Shown one piece after another: positions 14,297-21,905 of a DNA stretch of 37,981 bases (its first letter is position 1; each line of letters begins with the position of its first letter). The notes beneath the pieces were generated by a model. That model was not told where the DNA came from. It ran no database searches and saw only the letters and a list, made by a program, of their open reading frames with translations. The position numbers and the translations under genes were made by a program. Origin of the DNA: Candidatus Woesearchaeota archaeon (GTDB lineage Archaea; Nanobdellota; Nanobdellia; Woesearchaeales; UBA10216); contig JACPBX010000035.1 in assembly GCA_016180085.1 (NCBI GenBank), positions 1 to 37,981 of the forward strand, written 5' to 3'.

Positions 14297-16297
14297 TTAA
14301 AACAGGTGATAGCTCACAATCAGCCCCGCAGCCAGCAGCGCAATCGTGTTTAGCACCTTGATTAGCGGGTTGAGGGCCGGCCCTGATGTGTCCTTGAAGG
14401 GGTCGCCGACTGTGTCGCCAACGACTGCTGCCTTATGGGCGTCAGAACCTTTGCCGCCAAGCTGGCCGGATTCAATGAATTTCTTCGCATTGTCCCAAGC
14501 TGCCCCTGAAGTGGTCATGGTTATGGCTAGCAGAAGGCCTGTGATTATTGCGCCTGCGAGCAAGCCTCCAAGGGCCTCGGGGCCGAGCAAGAAGCCAACA
14601 GCCAAAGGAGCAGCAACAGCAATTATTCCTGGAAGTATCAGTTCCCTTATTGCTGCCCTTGTGCTTATATCCACACACCTCGCATAGTCAGGCTTTGCCT
14701 TGCCCCTCATCAGGCCAGGGATGGTTTTAAACTGCCTCCTGACTTCCTCAACCATTCCCATCGCAGCATTGCCAACAGCCCTCATCGTAAGAGAGGAGAA
14801 AATGAATGGCAGCAGCCCCCCTACGAACAGGCCAACAACAACTCCGGCATCGTAAATGTTAATCACGTCAACGCCGGTAATGTCCTTGTAGGCAGCGAAC
14901 AAGGATAAGGCGGCAAGGCCTGCCGAGCCAATCGCAAAGCCTTTTGTGACCGCTTTTGTTGTGTTGCCGACAGCATCCAACGGGTCTGTTATCTTTCTCA
15001 CAGAGTCAGGCATCTTGCTCATCTCAGCAATCCCGCCGGCATTGTCGGTTATCGGGCCGTAAGCATCAACAGCAACAATTATGGCCGTCATTGCAAGCAT
15101 CGCTGTTGCCGCAATTGCTACCCCATAAAACCCTCCTCCGAAGGTATAGGCGAGAAAAGCTCCTGCGGCTATTGCAAGGACAGGAACTAAAGTGCTTTCC
15201 ATTCCCTTGGCTAAGCCAAGTATGATGAGCGTAGCAGGGCCTGTCTTTGCAGAGTTTGCAATCTGCTGCACAGGTTTCCGGTTTGCTGCCGTGTAATATT
15301 CAGTAACGTAGCCAATAAGGACAGTTAATGCCAAACCAACCACGGCTGCAATGAAGTATTTGTAATCGCTGAACATCAGCTTGTTGGCAACAAAAAAACC
15401 GATTGCGGAAAGGGCAGCGCTGATGAGTATGCCCCTGTTGAGGGCTGGCCATATGCCGCTGGCAACCGATGTTTTGACGAAGAGGCTTCCTACCACTGAC
15501 GCTAATATTGCTATTGCTCCCAAAACAAGCGGCAGGACAAGCTCATTCGCTGAACCTGCACCGAAAGCTGTCCATGCAAGCAGCATCGCAGCGATAATCG
15601 TGACAGTGTAGCTTTCAAAAAGGTCAGCTGCCATGCCTGCGCAGTCGCCAACATTATCACCAACATTATCGGCTATCACTGCAGGATTCCTAGGATCATC
15701 TTCAGGAATTCCCTTCTCAACCTTGCCAACAAGGTCAGCGCCAACATCAGCGCCTTTTGTGTATATCCCTCCGCCAACCCTCGCGAAGAGGCTTATGAGG
15801 CTGGCCCCGAAGCCGAAGCCGATAAGCAGATGGGGGTCCTTAAGGATTAAGTACAGCGCTGTAACGCCAAGCAAGCCAAGGCCGGCAACTGCAAAGCCTG
15901 TAACAGCCCCGCCTGTAAAAGCGACTGAGAAAGCATCCTTCAGGCTCCTTGTTGCTGCCTGGGCTGTCCTCACATTAGCCCTTACAGAAACCATCATACC
16001 AATATATCCGGCAAGGGCCGAGAGGAAAGCTCCGAGCACGAACGCAACAGCCAGGACGTAAGAGTTCAGGGCGACGGCTATCACAACTGCGAGCAGGACG
16101 GTAATAACGGCAATTGTTTTGTACTGCCTGTTGAGGTAAGCCGCAGCGCCTTCCCTTATGGCAGCGGAGATTTGGCGCATTGACTCACTGCCTGAGTCCT
16201 GCCTGAGAACCTTCATGGTTGACAAAAGGGCAAACAGGAGCGCGACAATGCTGCCGGCAAACGCGAGAATGTACAAAGTTGATACTGCAACCGCCAT
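14297..16297 (-). CDS. hppA: membrane-bound proton-pumping pyrophosphatase
   Basis: Couples pyrophosphate hydrolysis to proton export. The 666-residue protein has about 16 membrane helices and the diagnostic motifs GGGIYTKGADVGADLVGK, DDPRNPAVIADNVGDNVGD and the C-terminal GDTVGDPFKDTSGPALNPL. The K+-site motif reads GNTTKAVTKG: lysine and threonine at these two places mark the K+-independent subfamily. The TATA-like CCTTTAAATAAGC is embedded in the last codons of the upstream apgM, and GGGGTGAT precedes the ATG, so it may be transcribed both alone and with apgM. Confidence 0.97.
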   Translation of the reverse strand: MAVAVSTLYILAFAGSIVALLFALLSTMKVLRQDSGSESMRQISAAIREGAAAYLNRQYKTIAVITVLLAVVIAVALNSYVLAVAFVLGAFLSALAGYIGMMVSVRANVRTAQAATRSLKDAFSVAFTGGAVTGFAVAGLGLLGVTALYLILKDPHLLIGFGFGASLISLFARVGGGIYTKGADVGADLVGKVEKGIPEDDPRNPAVIADNVGDNVGDCAGMAADLFESYTVTIIAAMLLAWTAFGAGSANELVLPLVLGAIAILASVVGSLFVKTSVASGIWPALNRGILISAALSAIGFFVANKLMFSDYKYFIAAVVGLALTVLIGYVTEYYTAANRKPVQQIANSAKTGPATLIILGLAKGMESTLVPVLAIAAGAFLAYTFGGGFYGVAIAATAMLAMTAIIVAVDAYGPITDNAGGIAEMSKMPDSVRKITDPLDAVGNTTKAVTKGFAIGSAGLAALSLFAAYKDITGVDVINIYDAGVVVGLFVGGLLPFIFSSLTMRAVGNAAMGMVEEVRRQFKTIPGLMRGKAKPDYARCVDISTRAAIRELILPGIIAVAAPLAVGFLLGPEALGGLLAGAIITGLLLAITMTTSGAAWDNAKKFIESGQLGGKGSDAHKAAVVGDTVGDPFKDTSGPALNPLIKVLNTIALLAAGLIVSYHLF

Positions 16298-16343
16298 AAG
16301 CTAATCACCCCGATAAAAATTAGAACCAGCGGCAGCAGCGGGC

Positions 16344-17651
16344 TTATTTAAAGGTTTCTGTCATCACTCTGCCCATAAAATCGCTGCCGTTTAGCGTGCC
16401 GAAGCCGCCATTCCTGCAGTAGCTCTCGCCGAACCGCTCAACAAAGTCAGACTTCACCCTTCCGCCGCTGATGATAAAAGGCACAGGGTCGGCTGAGTGG
16501 CCTTTCATCTCGCAGGGGGTTGCGTGGTCAGCAGTTACAACAACAACGGTATTGCCAAGGCTGATTTTTTTCAGCAGCTGCGAAAAGAATAATTTGTCAC
16601 ATTCCTCAATGCACTGCTTCTTTCCCCTGTAATCGCCATCGTGGCCGAAGAGGTCGGGGCCTTTGATGTGGATGTAGAGGCAGTCAAACCTCTTTAATGC
16701 TGCAATGGTTCTTTCAACGCGGACTTTGTAATCAGCTGCCGTGAATGTTGGTAGCGGCAGGTGAACCAGGCTCATTCCTGCAAGCTCACCGATGCCAATT
16801 TCAAGGGGCATGTCAGCAAGAAGCGCCCATTTCCTGCCGTATTTCTTCGAAATGCTGTAAAGCTGGGGAAGGCGGTTGCCTGCGTCTCTGCATATTATGG
16901 TATTTGCCGGAAGCAGCCCTTTTTTGCTGCGGCGGATATTTACAGGATGATTTTTCATGACATCAAATGCCTTTTCCGTGAATTCGTTGACAAGCCCGGC
17001 AGCCTTCGCAGCAGCTGCTGTGTTGTCGAGAGGGACAGACCTCTTCACTTTTTTCTCAAAGCTGCTAAGCGCATGGGGAATGCCACTCCGAATTTCGTAA
17101 GCTGGATCAGTGTTTGTGATATTTGCGGAAAGCTTTTTCGTTTTTAATTTGCTGCCGCCATCGCTGATAACCAGAACTCCCCTGTGGGCAACTGAGGCGT
17201 AGAATTTGAAATTTGCATCAGTTAATTTTACTTTTTTATTAATCGCTGCCGCCAATGCAGCTGCCTCTTTGCTGGTCAAAGTCCGCCCTGCCCTCCTGTC
17301 CAAAAGGCTTTGCCCGTCAGCAGTTGTGGCGAAGTTGCACCGCAAGGCAAGCATTCCCTCCTTGAATCTTGCACGGGTACCAACGCCTTCAAGAGGGCCC
17401 CTCCCCGTGTAGTATTTGTAGGGGTCATACCCGAGGATGGCGAGCACGGCAGCGTCAGACTCGGGAGCTACTCCTTCAATGACTCTAAGCATGCCCCCGC
17501 TTCCTTTGGCTGCGAGGCTGTCAAGCGCAGGCGTGTATGCTGCTTCCAGGGGGGTTTTGCCGCTAAATTCAGCTATTGGCCTGTCAGCCAGGCCGTCCAT
17601 AACTACGAAAACGAGCTTAGATTTGTTAGTGCTGCCAGCCCTGCCAGTCAT
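16344..17651 (-). CDS. apgM: archaeal cofactor-independent phosphoglycerate mutase
   Basis: Converts 3- to 2-phosphoglycerate. Alkaline-phosphatase-fold enzyme of 435 residues: metal site LVFVVMDGLADRP near the N-terminus, the catalytic serine region GVAPESDAAVLAILGYDP, the GRGPLEGVG motif, and the C-terminal metal ligands in HIKGPDLFGHDG and VVVTADHATPCEMKGHSADP. The start is contiguous with the enolase stop (TAA then ATG), so eno and apgM form a glycolytic operon. A little longer than most members, mainly at the N-terminus. Confidence 0.95.
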   Translation of the reverse strand: MTGRAGSTNKSKLVFVVMDGLADRPIAEFSGKTPLEAAYTPALDSLAAKGSGGMLRVIEGVAPESDAAVLAILGYDPYKYYTGRGPLEGVGTRARFKEGMLALRCNFATTADGQSLLDRRAGRTLTSKEAAALAAAINKKVKLTDANFKFYASVAHRGVLVISDGGSKLKTKKLSANITNTDPAYEIRSGIPHALSSFEKKVKRSVPLDNTAAAAKAAGLVNEFTEKAFDVMKNHPVNIRRSKKGLLPANTIICRDAGNRLPQLYSISKKYGRKWALLADMPLEIGIGELAGMSLVHLPLPTFTAADYKVRVERTIAALKRFDCLYIHIKGPDLFGHDGDYRGKKQCIEECDKLFFSQLLKKISLGNTVVVVTADHATPCEMKGHSADPVPFIISGGRVKSDFVERFGESYCRNGGFGTLNGSDFMGRVMTETFK

Positions 17652-19007
17652 TTACATAACACCGTACGAATGCTTTTTCCCTGCTGCTGCCAATTCTTCT
17701 TCAATCCTGATAAGGCGGTTGTACTTGGCAGTTCTCTCAGTCCGTGCAGGCGCTCCAGACTTTATCTGGCCGCACCCCAAGGCAACCGCAAGGTCGGATA
17801 TAAATGTATCCTCTGTCTCACCAGACCTGTGGCTGACCATGACATTCCACCTCTCACCAGTTGCCAGTGTTGCGGCAGCCACCGCTTCTGTAAGCGTGCC
17901 AATCTGGTTCACCTTGAGAAGAAGGCAGTTGCACGAGTTGCGCCTGACTGCTTCCCTTATCCTGTGAATATTGGTAACAAGCAGGTCATCGCCAACCGTC
18001 TGTACATTCATCATCGCAAGCTTTTTTGTCAGCTCGGCAAACGCCGAAAAGGATTCCTGCTCGAAAGGGTCCTCAACCGATACAATAGGAAAATCTTTTG
18101 CGATTTTAACGTAATAATCTATCATCTCAGCAGCTGTTAAAAAGCGGCCGGCTTCAGCCTCGTACATCCTCTCCCTGCTGTTGTAAAACTCCGATGCTGC
18201 GGCATCAATTGCAAACCTTATTTTCCCGGAGTAGCCTGTTGTTGCGACCGCGGACTCAAGCAGGCTCAGGGCTGCTTCTGCAGACGAAAGCTGCGGCGCA
18301 AAGCCGCCTTCATCACCCACATTGACCGAGGGCTTTCCAAACTTTCTCTGCAGCAATGATTTAAGCCCGTGGTAAACCTCGGAAACTGCCGTTATGGCTT
18401 CCTTGAATGAATCAAATCCTGCAGGCACGACCATGAACTCCTGGATTTTCAGGCTGCTGCCGGCGTGCTTCCCGCCGTTTATTACGTTGCAGAATGGTAT
18501 TGGCAAAATAAAGCCATTATTTTTGCTGCCGCGATTGCTGCTGCCATTGCTGTTTCTGTGCCTTTTATCTGCTGAAGTTGCAACTGCAGCAATTGCCGAA
18601 TTTGCCAAATACCTGTAAAGCGGCTGCCTTGAAGCCATTGCCGCTGCCCTTGCCGCAGCAAGGCTCACGGCCAGTATCGCGTTTGCGCCCAGGAGTGACT
18701 TGTTTTCAGAGCCGTCAAGCTTAACCAGGAAGCCATCTAACTGCTGCTGTTTCCTGCAGTCAAGGCCGGCAATTTTCTTGGCTATTACCTCGTTGATGTT
18801 TCTGACCGCTGTCAAGACGCCAAGGCCGTGAAACCTCCTGCCGCCATCCCGAAGCTCGTGAGCCTCGTGCTTGCCTGTTGAAGCGCCGGAAGGAACGGCA
18901 GCCCTGCCCATCACACTGCCCTGCAGAAAAACATCGCACTCAACAGTCGGGTTGCCTCGGCTGTCAAGGATTTCCCGGGCAAGCACCTTTTTTATCCTGA
19001 AGGACAT
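17652..19007 (-). CDS. eno: enolase
   Basis: Converts 2-phosphoglycerate to phosphoenolpyruvate. The 451-residue protein has the N-terminal IKKVLAREILDSRGNPTVE, GASTGKHEAHELRD, the metal ligand regions SVEDPFEQE and VGDDLLVTN, and the signature LLLKVNQIGTLTEA followed by SHRSGETEDTF. Between the N-terminal domain and the barrel strand PIPFCNVINGGKHAG there is an extra stretch of about 20 residues rich in Asn, Ser, Arg and Gly (18511-18579), probably a disordered surface loop. TATA-like AACTTATAAACAC about 25 nt upstream gives a leaderless mRNA. Confidence 0.97.
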   Translation of the reverse strand: MSFRIKKVLAREILDSRGNPTVECDVFLQGSVMGRAAVPSGASTGKHEAHELRDGGRRFHGLGVLTAVRNINEVIAKKIAGLDCRKQQQLDGFLVKLDGSENKSLLGANAILAVSLAAARAAAMASRQPLYRYLANSAIAAVATSADKRHRNSNGSSNRGSKNNGFILPIPFCNVINGGKHAGSSLKIQEFMVVPAGFDSFKEAITAVSEVYHGLKSLLQRKFGKPSVNVGDEGGFAPQLSSAEAALSLLESAVATTGYSGKIRFAIDAAASEFYNSRERMYEAEAGRFLTAAEMIDYYVKIAKDFPIVSVEDPFEQESFSAFAELTKKLAMMNVQTVGDDLLVTNIHRIREAVRRNSCNCLLLKVNQIGTLTEAVAAATLATGERWNVMVSHRSGETEDTFISDLAVALGCGQIKSGAPARTERTAKYNRLIRIEEELAAAGKKHSYGVM

Positions 19008-19078
19008 AAAAAAGCCAGAGGCAGCGGTGTTTATAAGTTTTTTTATACAAGCTTAGAAGATGCGCTTAGACGATGCAC

Positions 19079-19885
19079 CTAACCAATATAGCTGACATCT
19101 TCTCCAGACCGGGCCTTGCCGATGCCGCGAAGGGCTTTTGGCAGCTCGCTCAGCTTTGCCCTTCCCTCTGCTTCAGCTTCCATTTCCCTTATTTCTGCAT
19201 CAAGCTCCTTGATGTTAATGCCCAGAGCGAGCTTGTCGTTAAGAACTGAGACCACTTCCCTTGCGCCCTTGATGCCAAGGTACATGGGATGGGAGAATGT
19301 TTCTGCCAGGAGGGAAACAGCAGGGATTCCCCTGCGCTTGGAGAGCCCAAGAAGCACGCCGGTAACTCCTATTATCGGACCAACAACGCCGTAAAGCTTA
19401 GGCTCAATGCTAATAGACTTGTAGCTTTCAACAACTGCCTTCGTGGTGCCGGTACAGTAAACCTTTGGCTTCTTTGGCACAGCCGGCAGCCCTATGCCGC
19501 CAATAGTGATTACCATGCTGCCGCTCAGCTTCGTAAAGTGATCAAGCACAGCCTCGGAAAAGGAGTAGCAGGACTGCTCGTTGATTGGCTGAACGTCGCC
19601 TGCAACGAATACGATGTCAGGCCTCTTGCCTGAACCTTTCTTAAAATAAAGCTTAATCGAAGGAAGCTCAATCAGGTTTTCCTCTGTAACGAAAACAGAA
19701 TGAGGAAGGTTGAACGAGAAGAACTCGTAAAGCTTTTCAGCCCCAAGCTCCTCAATCATGAAGTCAACAGCTACCTTGCCCACATTCCCGATGCCCGGGA
19801 GCCCTGCGATAAGCATGGGCTTGCTAAGCTTCGGGACGCTCTTTGCCAGCAGCTTTACCGCCCATTCTGCCATTTTTACCGTCAT
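19079..19885 (-). CDS. PAC2-family protein (proteasome assembly chaperone-like)
   Basis: About 268 residues of the archaeal PAC2/DUF75 family, related to proteasome assembly chaperone 2. Characteristic segments are PMLIAGLPGIGNVGKVAVDF, FVAGDVQPIN, ITIGGIGLPAVPKKPKVYCT, VVGPIIGVTGVLLG and a C-terminal helical region. It follows nop10 directly in the eL42-eS27-aIF2alpha-Nop10-PAC2 order common in archaea. ATG 19885 lies just after the nop10 stop; GTG 19897 would overlap it. Confidence 0.9.
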   Translation of the reverse strand: MTVKMAEWAVKLLAKSVPKLSKPMLIAGLPGIGNVGKVAVDFMIEELGAEKLYEFFSFNLPHSVFVTEENLIELPSIKLYFKKGSGKRPDIVFVAGDVQPINEQSCYSFSEAVLDHFTKLSGSMVITIGGIGLPAVPKKPKVYCTGTTKAVVESYKSISIEPKLYGVVGPIIGVTGVLLGLSKRRGIPAVSLLAETFSHPMYLGIKGAREVVSVLNDKLALGINIKELDAEIREMEAEAEGRAKLSELPKALRGIGKARSGEDVSYIG

Positions 19886-19887
19886 TT

Positions 19888-20079
19888 TTACAGCCACCCC
19901 TTGGCCTTCAGCTGCCCTTCCTTCGCCTTTCTCCTGTAAGCTGCGTAATTGTCCTCAGGGCTGTACCTTGCGGGCTTTGGAATAACTGTTTTTGATAAAC
20001 CTTTTTCGCAAAAAGGTTTGCTGCAAATTTCCTTAAGCGTATAAACGCTGCAGCCTTGACAACGCATTATGTGCCTCAT
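19888..20079 (-). CDS. nop10: H/ACA RNP protein Nop10 with a palindrome-encoded insertion
   Basis: Small protein that binds Cbf5 in H/ACA pseudouridylation particles. Conserved parts are present: MRHIMRCQGCSVYTLKEIC, then KTVIPKPARYSPEDNYAAYRRK and a lysine-rich tail. Normally the second zinc knuckle reads C-x2-C-G-x-KT. Here it reads CSKPFCEKGLSKT, so the spacing is C-x4-C and four extra residues follow. The extra DNA is a perfect 10-bp hairpin (19997-20019) that keeps the frame. Whether zinc still binds is unknown. It lies 11 nt after aIF2alpha and just before the PAC2 gene. Confidence 0.9.
   Translation of the reverse strand: MRHIMRCQGCSVYTLKEICSKPFCEKGLSKTVIPKPARYSPEDNYAAYRRKAKEGQLKAKGWL
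19997..20019. repeat. palindromic element inside nop10
   Basis: Arms AAACCTTTTT and AAAAAGGTTT are perfectly complementary around a three-base CGC loop. Read on the nop10 coding strand, the central 21 bases are identical to those of the hairpin right after tRNA-Leu (33632-33656). Identity between two such distant places argues for a dispersed element rather than chance. Confidence 0.7.
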
Positions 20080-20090
20080 AAGATTACACC

Positions 20091-20744
20091 CTACACCTTA
20101 ACAAACTTTCCTTCCCCGCCTTTGCCCTCAATAAAGCTTATGGCAGCCGAGGAAGCCTTCGCCATGACCTGCTCGCCAGACTTGTAATTTTCAGCCACGA
20201 CCTTGAACAGGTAAGCGCCTGACCCGAGATAGGAAACGCTCGCCCCTTCCTGAACAGCAAGTTTCAGCGCCTCTTTAACGATTGAAACACCATCAGGATC
20301 ATAGCTTGCCAACGCCAGCCTGCCCTTAAGCTCAACCACAGGCGGCTTGATTCTCTGCATTACTGCCTCGTTAATGCCGTCCGAAACCTCCTTCGGAAGC
20401 TTCAGGTCAGCTACCAAAACATCCCCTTTCGCTATGGCTATGAACGCCTCAAACAGCGAATGAAACCTCTCAGAAATCTTCTCGGATAGCTGGGAATAAA
20501 TCTGCGGGGGCTGCATGCTGAGCTGCTTTGCAACCAGCTCGACAATCTTTTCAGCCTTCTGCTCCTGCTTTACTTCGTTTAGCTTTGCCCGGCGCTGGCT
20601 CTCCGTGACCCTCCTGAGGGAGAGGTCAACGTGGCCCCGTTCCTTGTTAACGCCAATGACCTTGCAGACAACAGGCTTGTTCTCGACAACGTAATCGCGG
20701 ATGTTCCTTATCCTGCCGGGAGCAACCTCTGATATGTGAATCAT
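20091..20744 (-). CDS. initiation factor aIF2 alpha, N-terminal part deleted
   Basis: The 217 visible residues cover the end of the S1 domain (MIHISEVAPGRIRNIRDYV, GHVDLSLRRVTESQRRAK), the helical domain, and the C-terminal alpha-beta domain (PPVVELKGRLALASYDPDGV). Intact homologues have about 260-275 residues and roughly 40 more before GMIHISEV. A TATA-like box (about 20793-20783) points exactly to an ATG at 20763, from which the frame reads MMLKRR, a plausible native start, but it is out of frame with the rest. So about 35-40 codons seem lost between about 20752 and 20745. The first in-frame ATG (20744) is only an internal methionine. Confidence 0.85.
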   Translation of the reverse strand: MIHISEVAPGRIRNIRDYVVENKPVVCKVIGVNKERGHVDLSLRRVTESQRRAKLNEVKQEQKAEKIVELVAKQLSMQPPQIYSQLSEKISERFHSLFEAFIAIAKGDVLVADLKLPKEVSDGINEAVMQRIKPPVVELKGRLALASYDPDGVSIVKEALKLAVQEGASVSYLGSGAYLFKVVAENYKSGEQVMAKASSAAISFIEGKGGEGKFVKV

Positions 20745-20878
20745 GCCGCCTCTTCAGCATCATATTCTTGTTTTCACCAGTAAAGTTTTAAGTTTTGCCA
20801 AAGCTATCAGCTGAAGCGTTTTATCAGTTTTCATCACAGCAGCTGTTGCAAATGCCCTGTCATGGCCAAAAAATAAGG

Positions 20879-21064
20879 TTACTCAAGCACTTCCAAAACC
20901 CTTGCCTTGAGCCTTGATTTTCCCCCTGTTGACTCTGCAAGCGGCTTGCCGCAGACAAGGCACGTTACAGCTGTCGAAATCTTGCCGAATATTATCTGCT
21001 CATTCTTGCACTTCGGGCAGCGGACTTTCACGAACTTTGAACTTGGCTCCTTGATTTTTACCAT
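20879..21064 (-). CDS. rps27e: ribosomal protein eS27
   Basis: Zinc-ribbon protein of the small subunit, 61 residues. MVKIKEPSSKFVKVRCPKCK begins the protein; the ribbon is C-P-K-C followed by C-L-V-C-G, then the basic C-terminus. It normally follows eL42 within a few bases; here 385 bp of hairpin-rich DNA lie between them. It has its own TATA-like ACCTTTTTAAACG (about 21107-21095) and an AGGTGAT site before the start. Confidence 0.93.
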   Translation of the reverse strand: MVKIKEPSSKFVKVRCPKCKNEQIIFGKISTAVTCLVCGKPLAESTGGKSRLKARVLEVLE

Positions 21065-21137
21065 GCATATCACCTGAAGAAGCGAAAAACAGCAGCCGTT
21101 TAAAAAGGTATCGCAGCATCCGCACAGCAGGATTATG

Positions 21138-21290
21138 CGCCGGAGCCGGGATCCCACGTCGCTTTGGGCGACGGGGCACAGTCGTGCAATGCATGACTTG
21201 TGTGTCACCCTTTCCATTGCAATGAAAAGGGCTTTGAACCCGGATGGCTGTGGAGTAACCCCGGGTTCGTCTGACCAGTTTCGTAACCCG
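21138..21290 (-). repeat. tRNA-like T arm and hairpin array between eL42 and eS27
   Basis: On the minus strand, CCGGG TTCAAA (21243-21233) and T CCCGG CTCCGGC G (21151-21138) form a perfect T stem and a tRNA 3' end, interrupted by 81 nt in the T loop (21152-21232). The insertion holds three hairpins: CGTCGC/GCGACG, AGTCGTG/CATGACT, and CCCTTT..CATTGCAATG..AAAGGG. A fourth, CCGGGTTCG/CGtAACCCGG (21261-21290), sits where the 5' half should be. From G21292 the length without the insertion would be 74 nt, tRNA-sized, but no anticodon arm can be drawn. Probably a degenerate tRNA copy. Confidence 0.45.
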
Positions 21291-21305
21291 GCTTTCTTTA
21301 TTCTA

Positions 21306-21353
21306 AAGAACCACCAGTCATAGACTGGTGGGATTACAGAACTGGTGGTTCTT
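21306..21353. repeat. three-arm hairpin with two alternative pairings
   Basis: CCACCAGTC (21311-21319) pairs with GACTGGTGG (21323-21331) around loop ATA. The longer arm AAGAACCACCAGT (21306-21318) also pairs perfectly with ACTGGTGGTTCTT (21341-21353). The two pairings exclude each other, giving a bistable RNA or cruciform. Confidence 0.65.
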
Positions 21354-21358
21354 AGTGC

Positions 21359-21433
21359 TCAGAATTTTCCTACCTTATGAAATCAGCAGCAATCAAAGCT
21401 TGCCATCAGTCACAGACTGATGGAAAATTCTGA
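21359..21433. repeat. nested hairpin after eL42
   Basis: An inner hairpin CCATCAGTC / GACTGATGG with loop ACA (21403-21423) and an outer pair TCAGAATTTTCC / GGAAAATTCTGA (21359-21370, 21422-21433). The inner stem equals that of the neighbouring element except for one changed base pair (C-G to T-A), a compensatory change. It starts 16 bp from the end of eL42. Confidence 0.65.
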
Positions 21434-21448
21434 CATTTTATTTAGAAC

Positions 21449-21757
21449 TTACTCAAACTCCACTTTCTTGAGCCTTATGCCTTTATTTTGCGTGTGGGTC
21501 TTGCTGCAGACAGAGCACTGATACCTGATGTCGGTCTTCTTTGTCTGCTTCTTGCCGGTCATCTTCCACTGCGTAACCGGAGGCTTGGAATACCTTCCAA
21601 GGTTGCCCGCCCCCCTGGCACGGCCTCTCCTTCTTGCCCTGATTTTTGAGCCATATTTGAGAGGGCTCGGAGCCTTCTTCTTGGCAGTAAAGACCTTGTG
21701 CTCGGTGTGCTTCCTGCAAAAAGGGCAGAAGCGCTTCACGGTTTTCGGGAATTTCAT
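21449..21757 (-). CDS. rpl44e: ribosomal protein eL42 (L44e)
   Basis: Large-subunit zinc protein of 102 residues. MKFPKTVKRFCPFCRKHTEH holds the first C-x2-C; the basic RARRRGRARGAGN loop and the second pair CSVCSKTH follow. Length and motifs are normal. A TATA-like CCTTTTTAAACACC (about 21797-21784) lies some 27-35 nt before the ATG, so the mRNA is leaderless. First gene of the eL42-eS27-aIF2alpha-Nop10-PAC2 group. Confidence 0.95.
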   Translation of the reverse strand: MKFPKTVKRFCPFCRKHTEHKVFTAKKKAPSPLKYGSKIRARRRGRARGAGNLGRYSKPPVTQWKMTGKKQTKKTDIRYQCSVCSKTHTQNKGIRLKKVEFE

Positions 21758-21905
21758 CTTGAGGAGAGAGAACCAGGAGGGTGTTTAAAAAGGTTGCGCC
21801 TATGTGAGCCGCAAGTTTAGCGACATCTGTGAATAACCTTTATATATTCTGGTTAGCAGCTAACTAATGTTGGATTTTTAATTAAGGGAAGCGTCGGGGG
21901 ATAGC

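Noticed and set aside
15633-16061. Plus-strand frame of 142 codons opposite hppA
   Set aside because: It is antisense to highly conserved pyrophosphatase motifs and lacks a promoter.
21138-21292. Complete functional tRNA on the minus strand with an 81-nt intron
   Set aside because: The 3' end and T stem fit and the mature length would be 74 nt, but no anticodon stem can be formed and the 5' half folds into its own strong hairpin.
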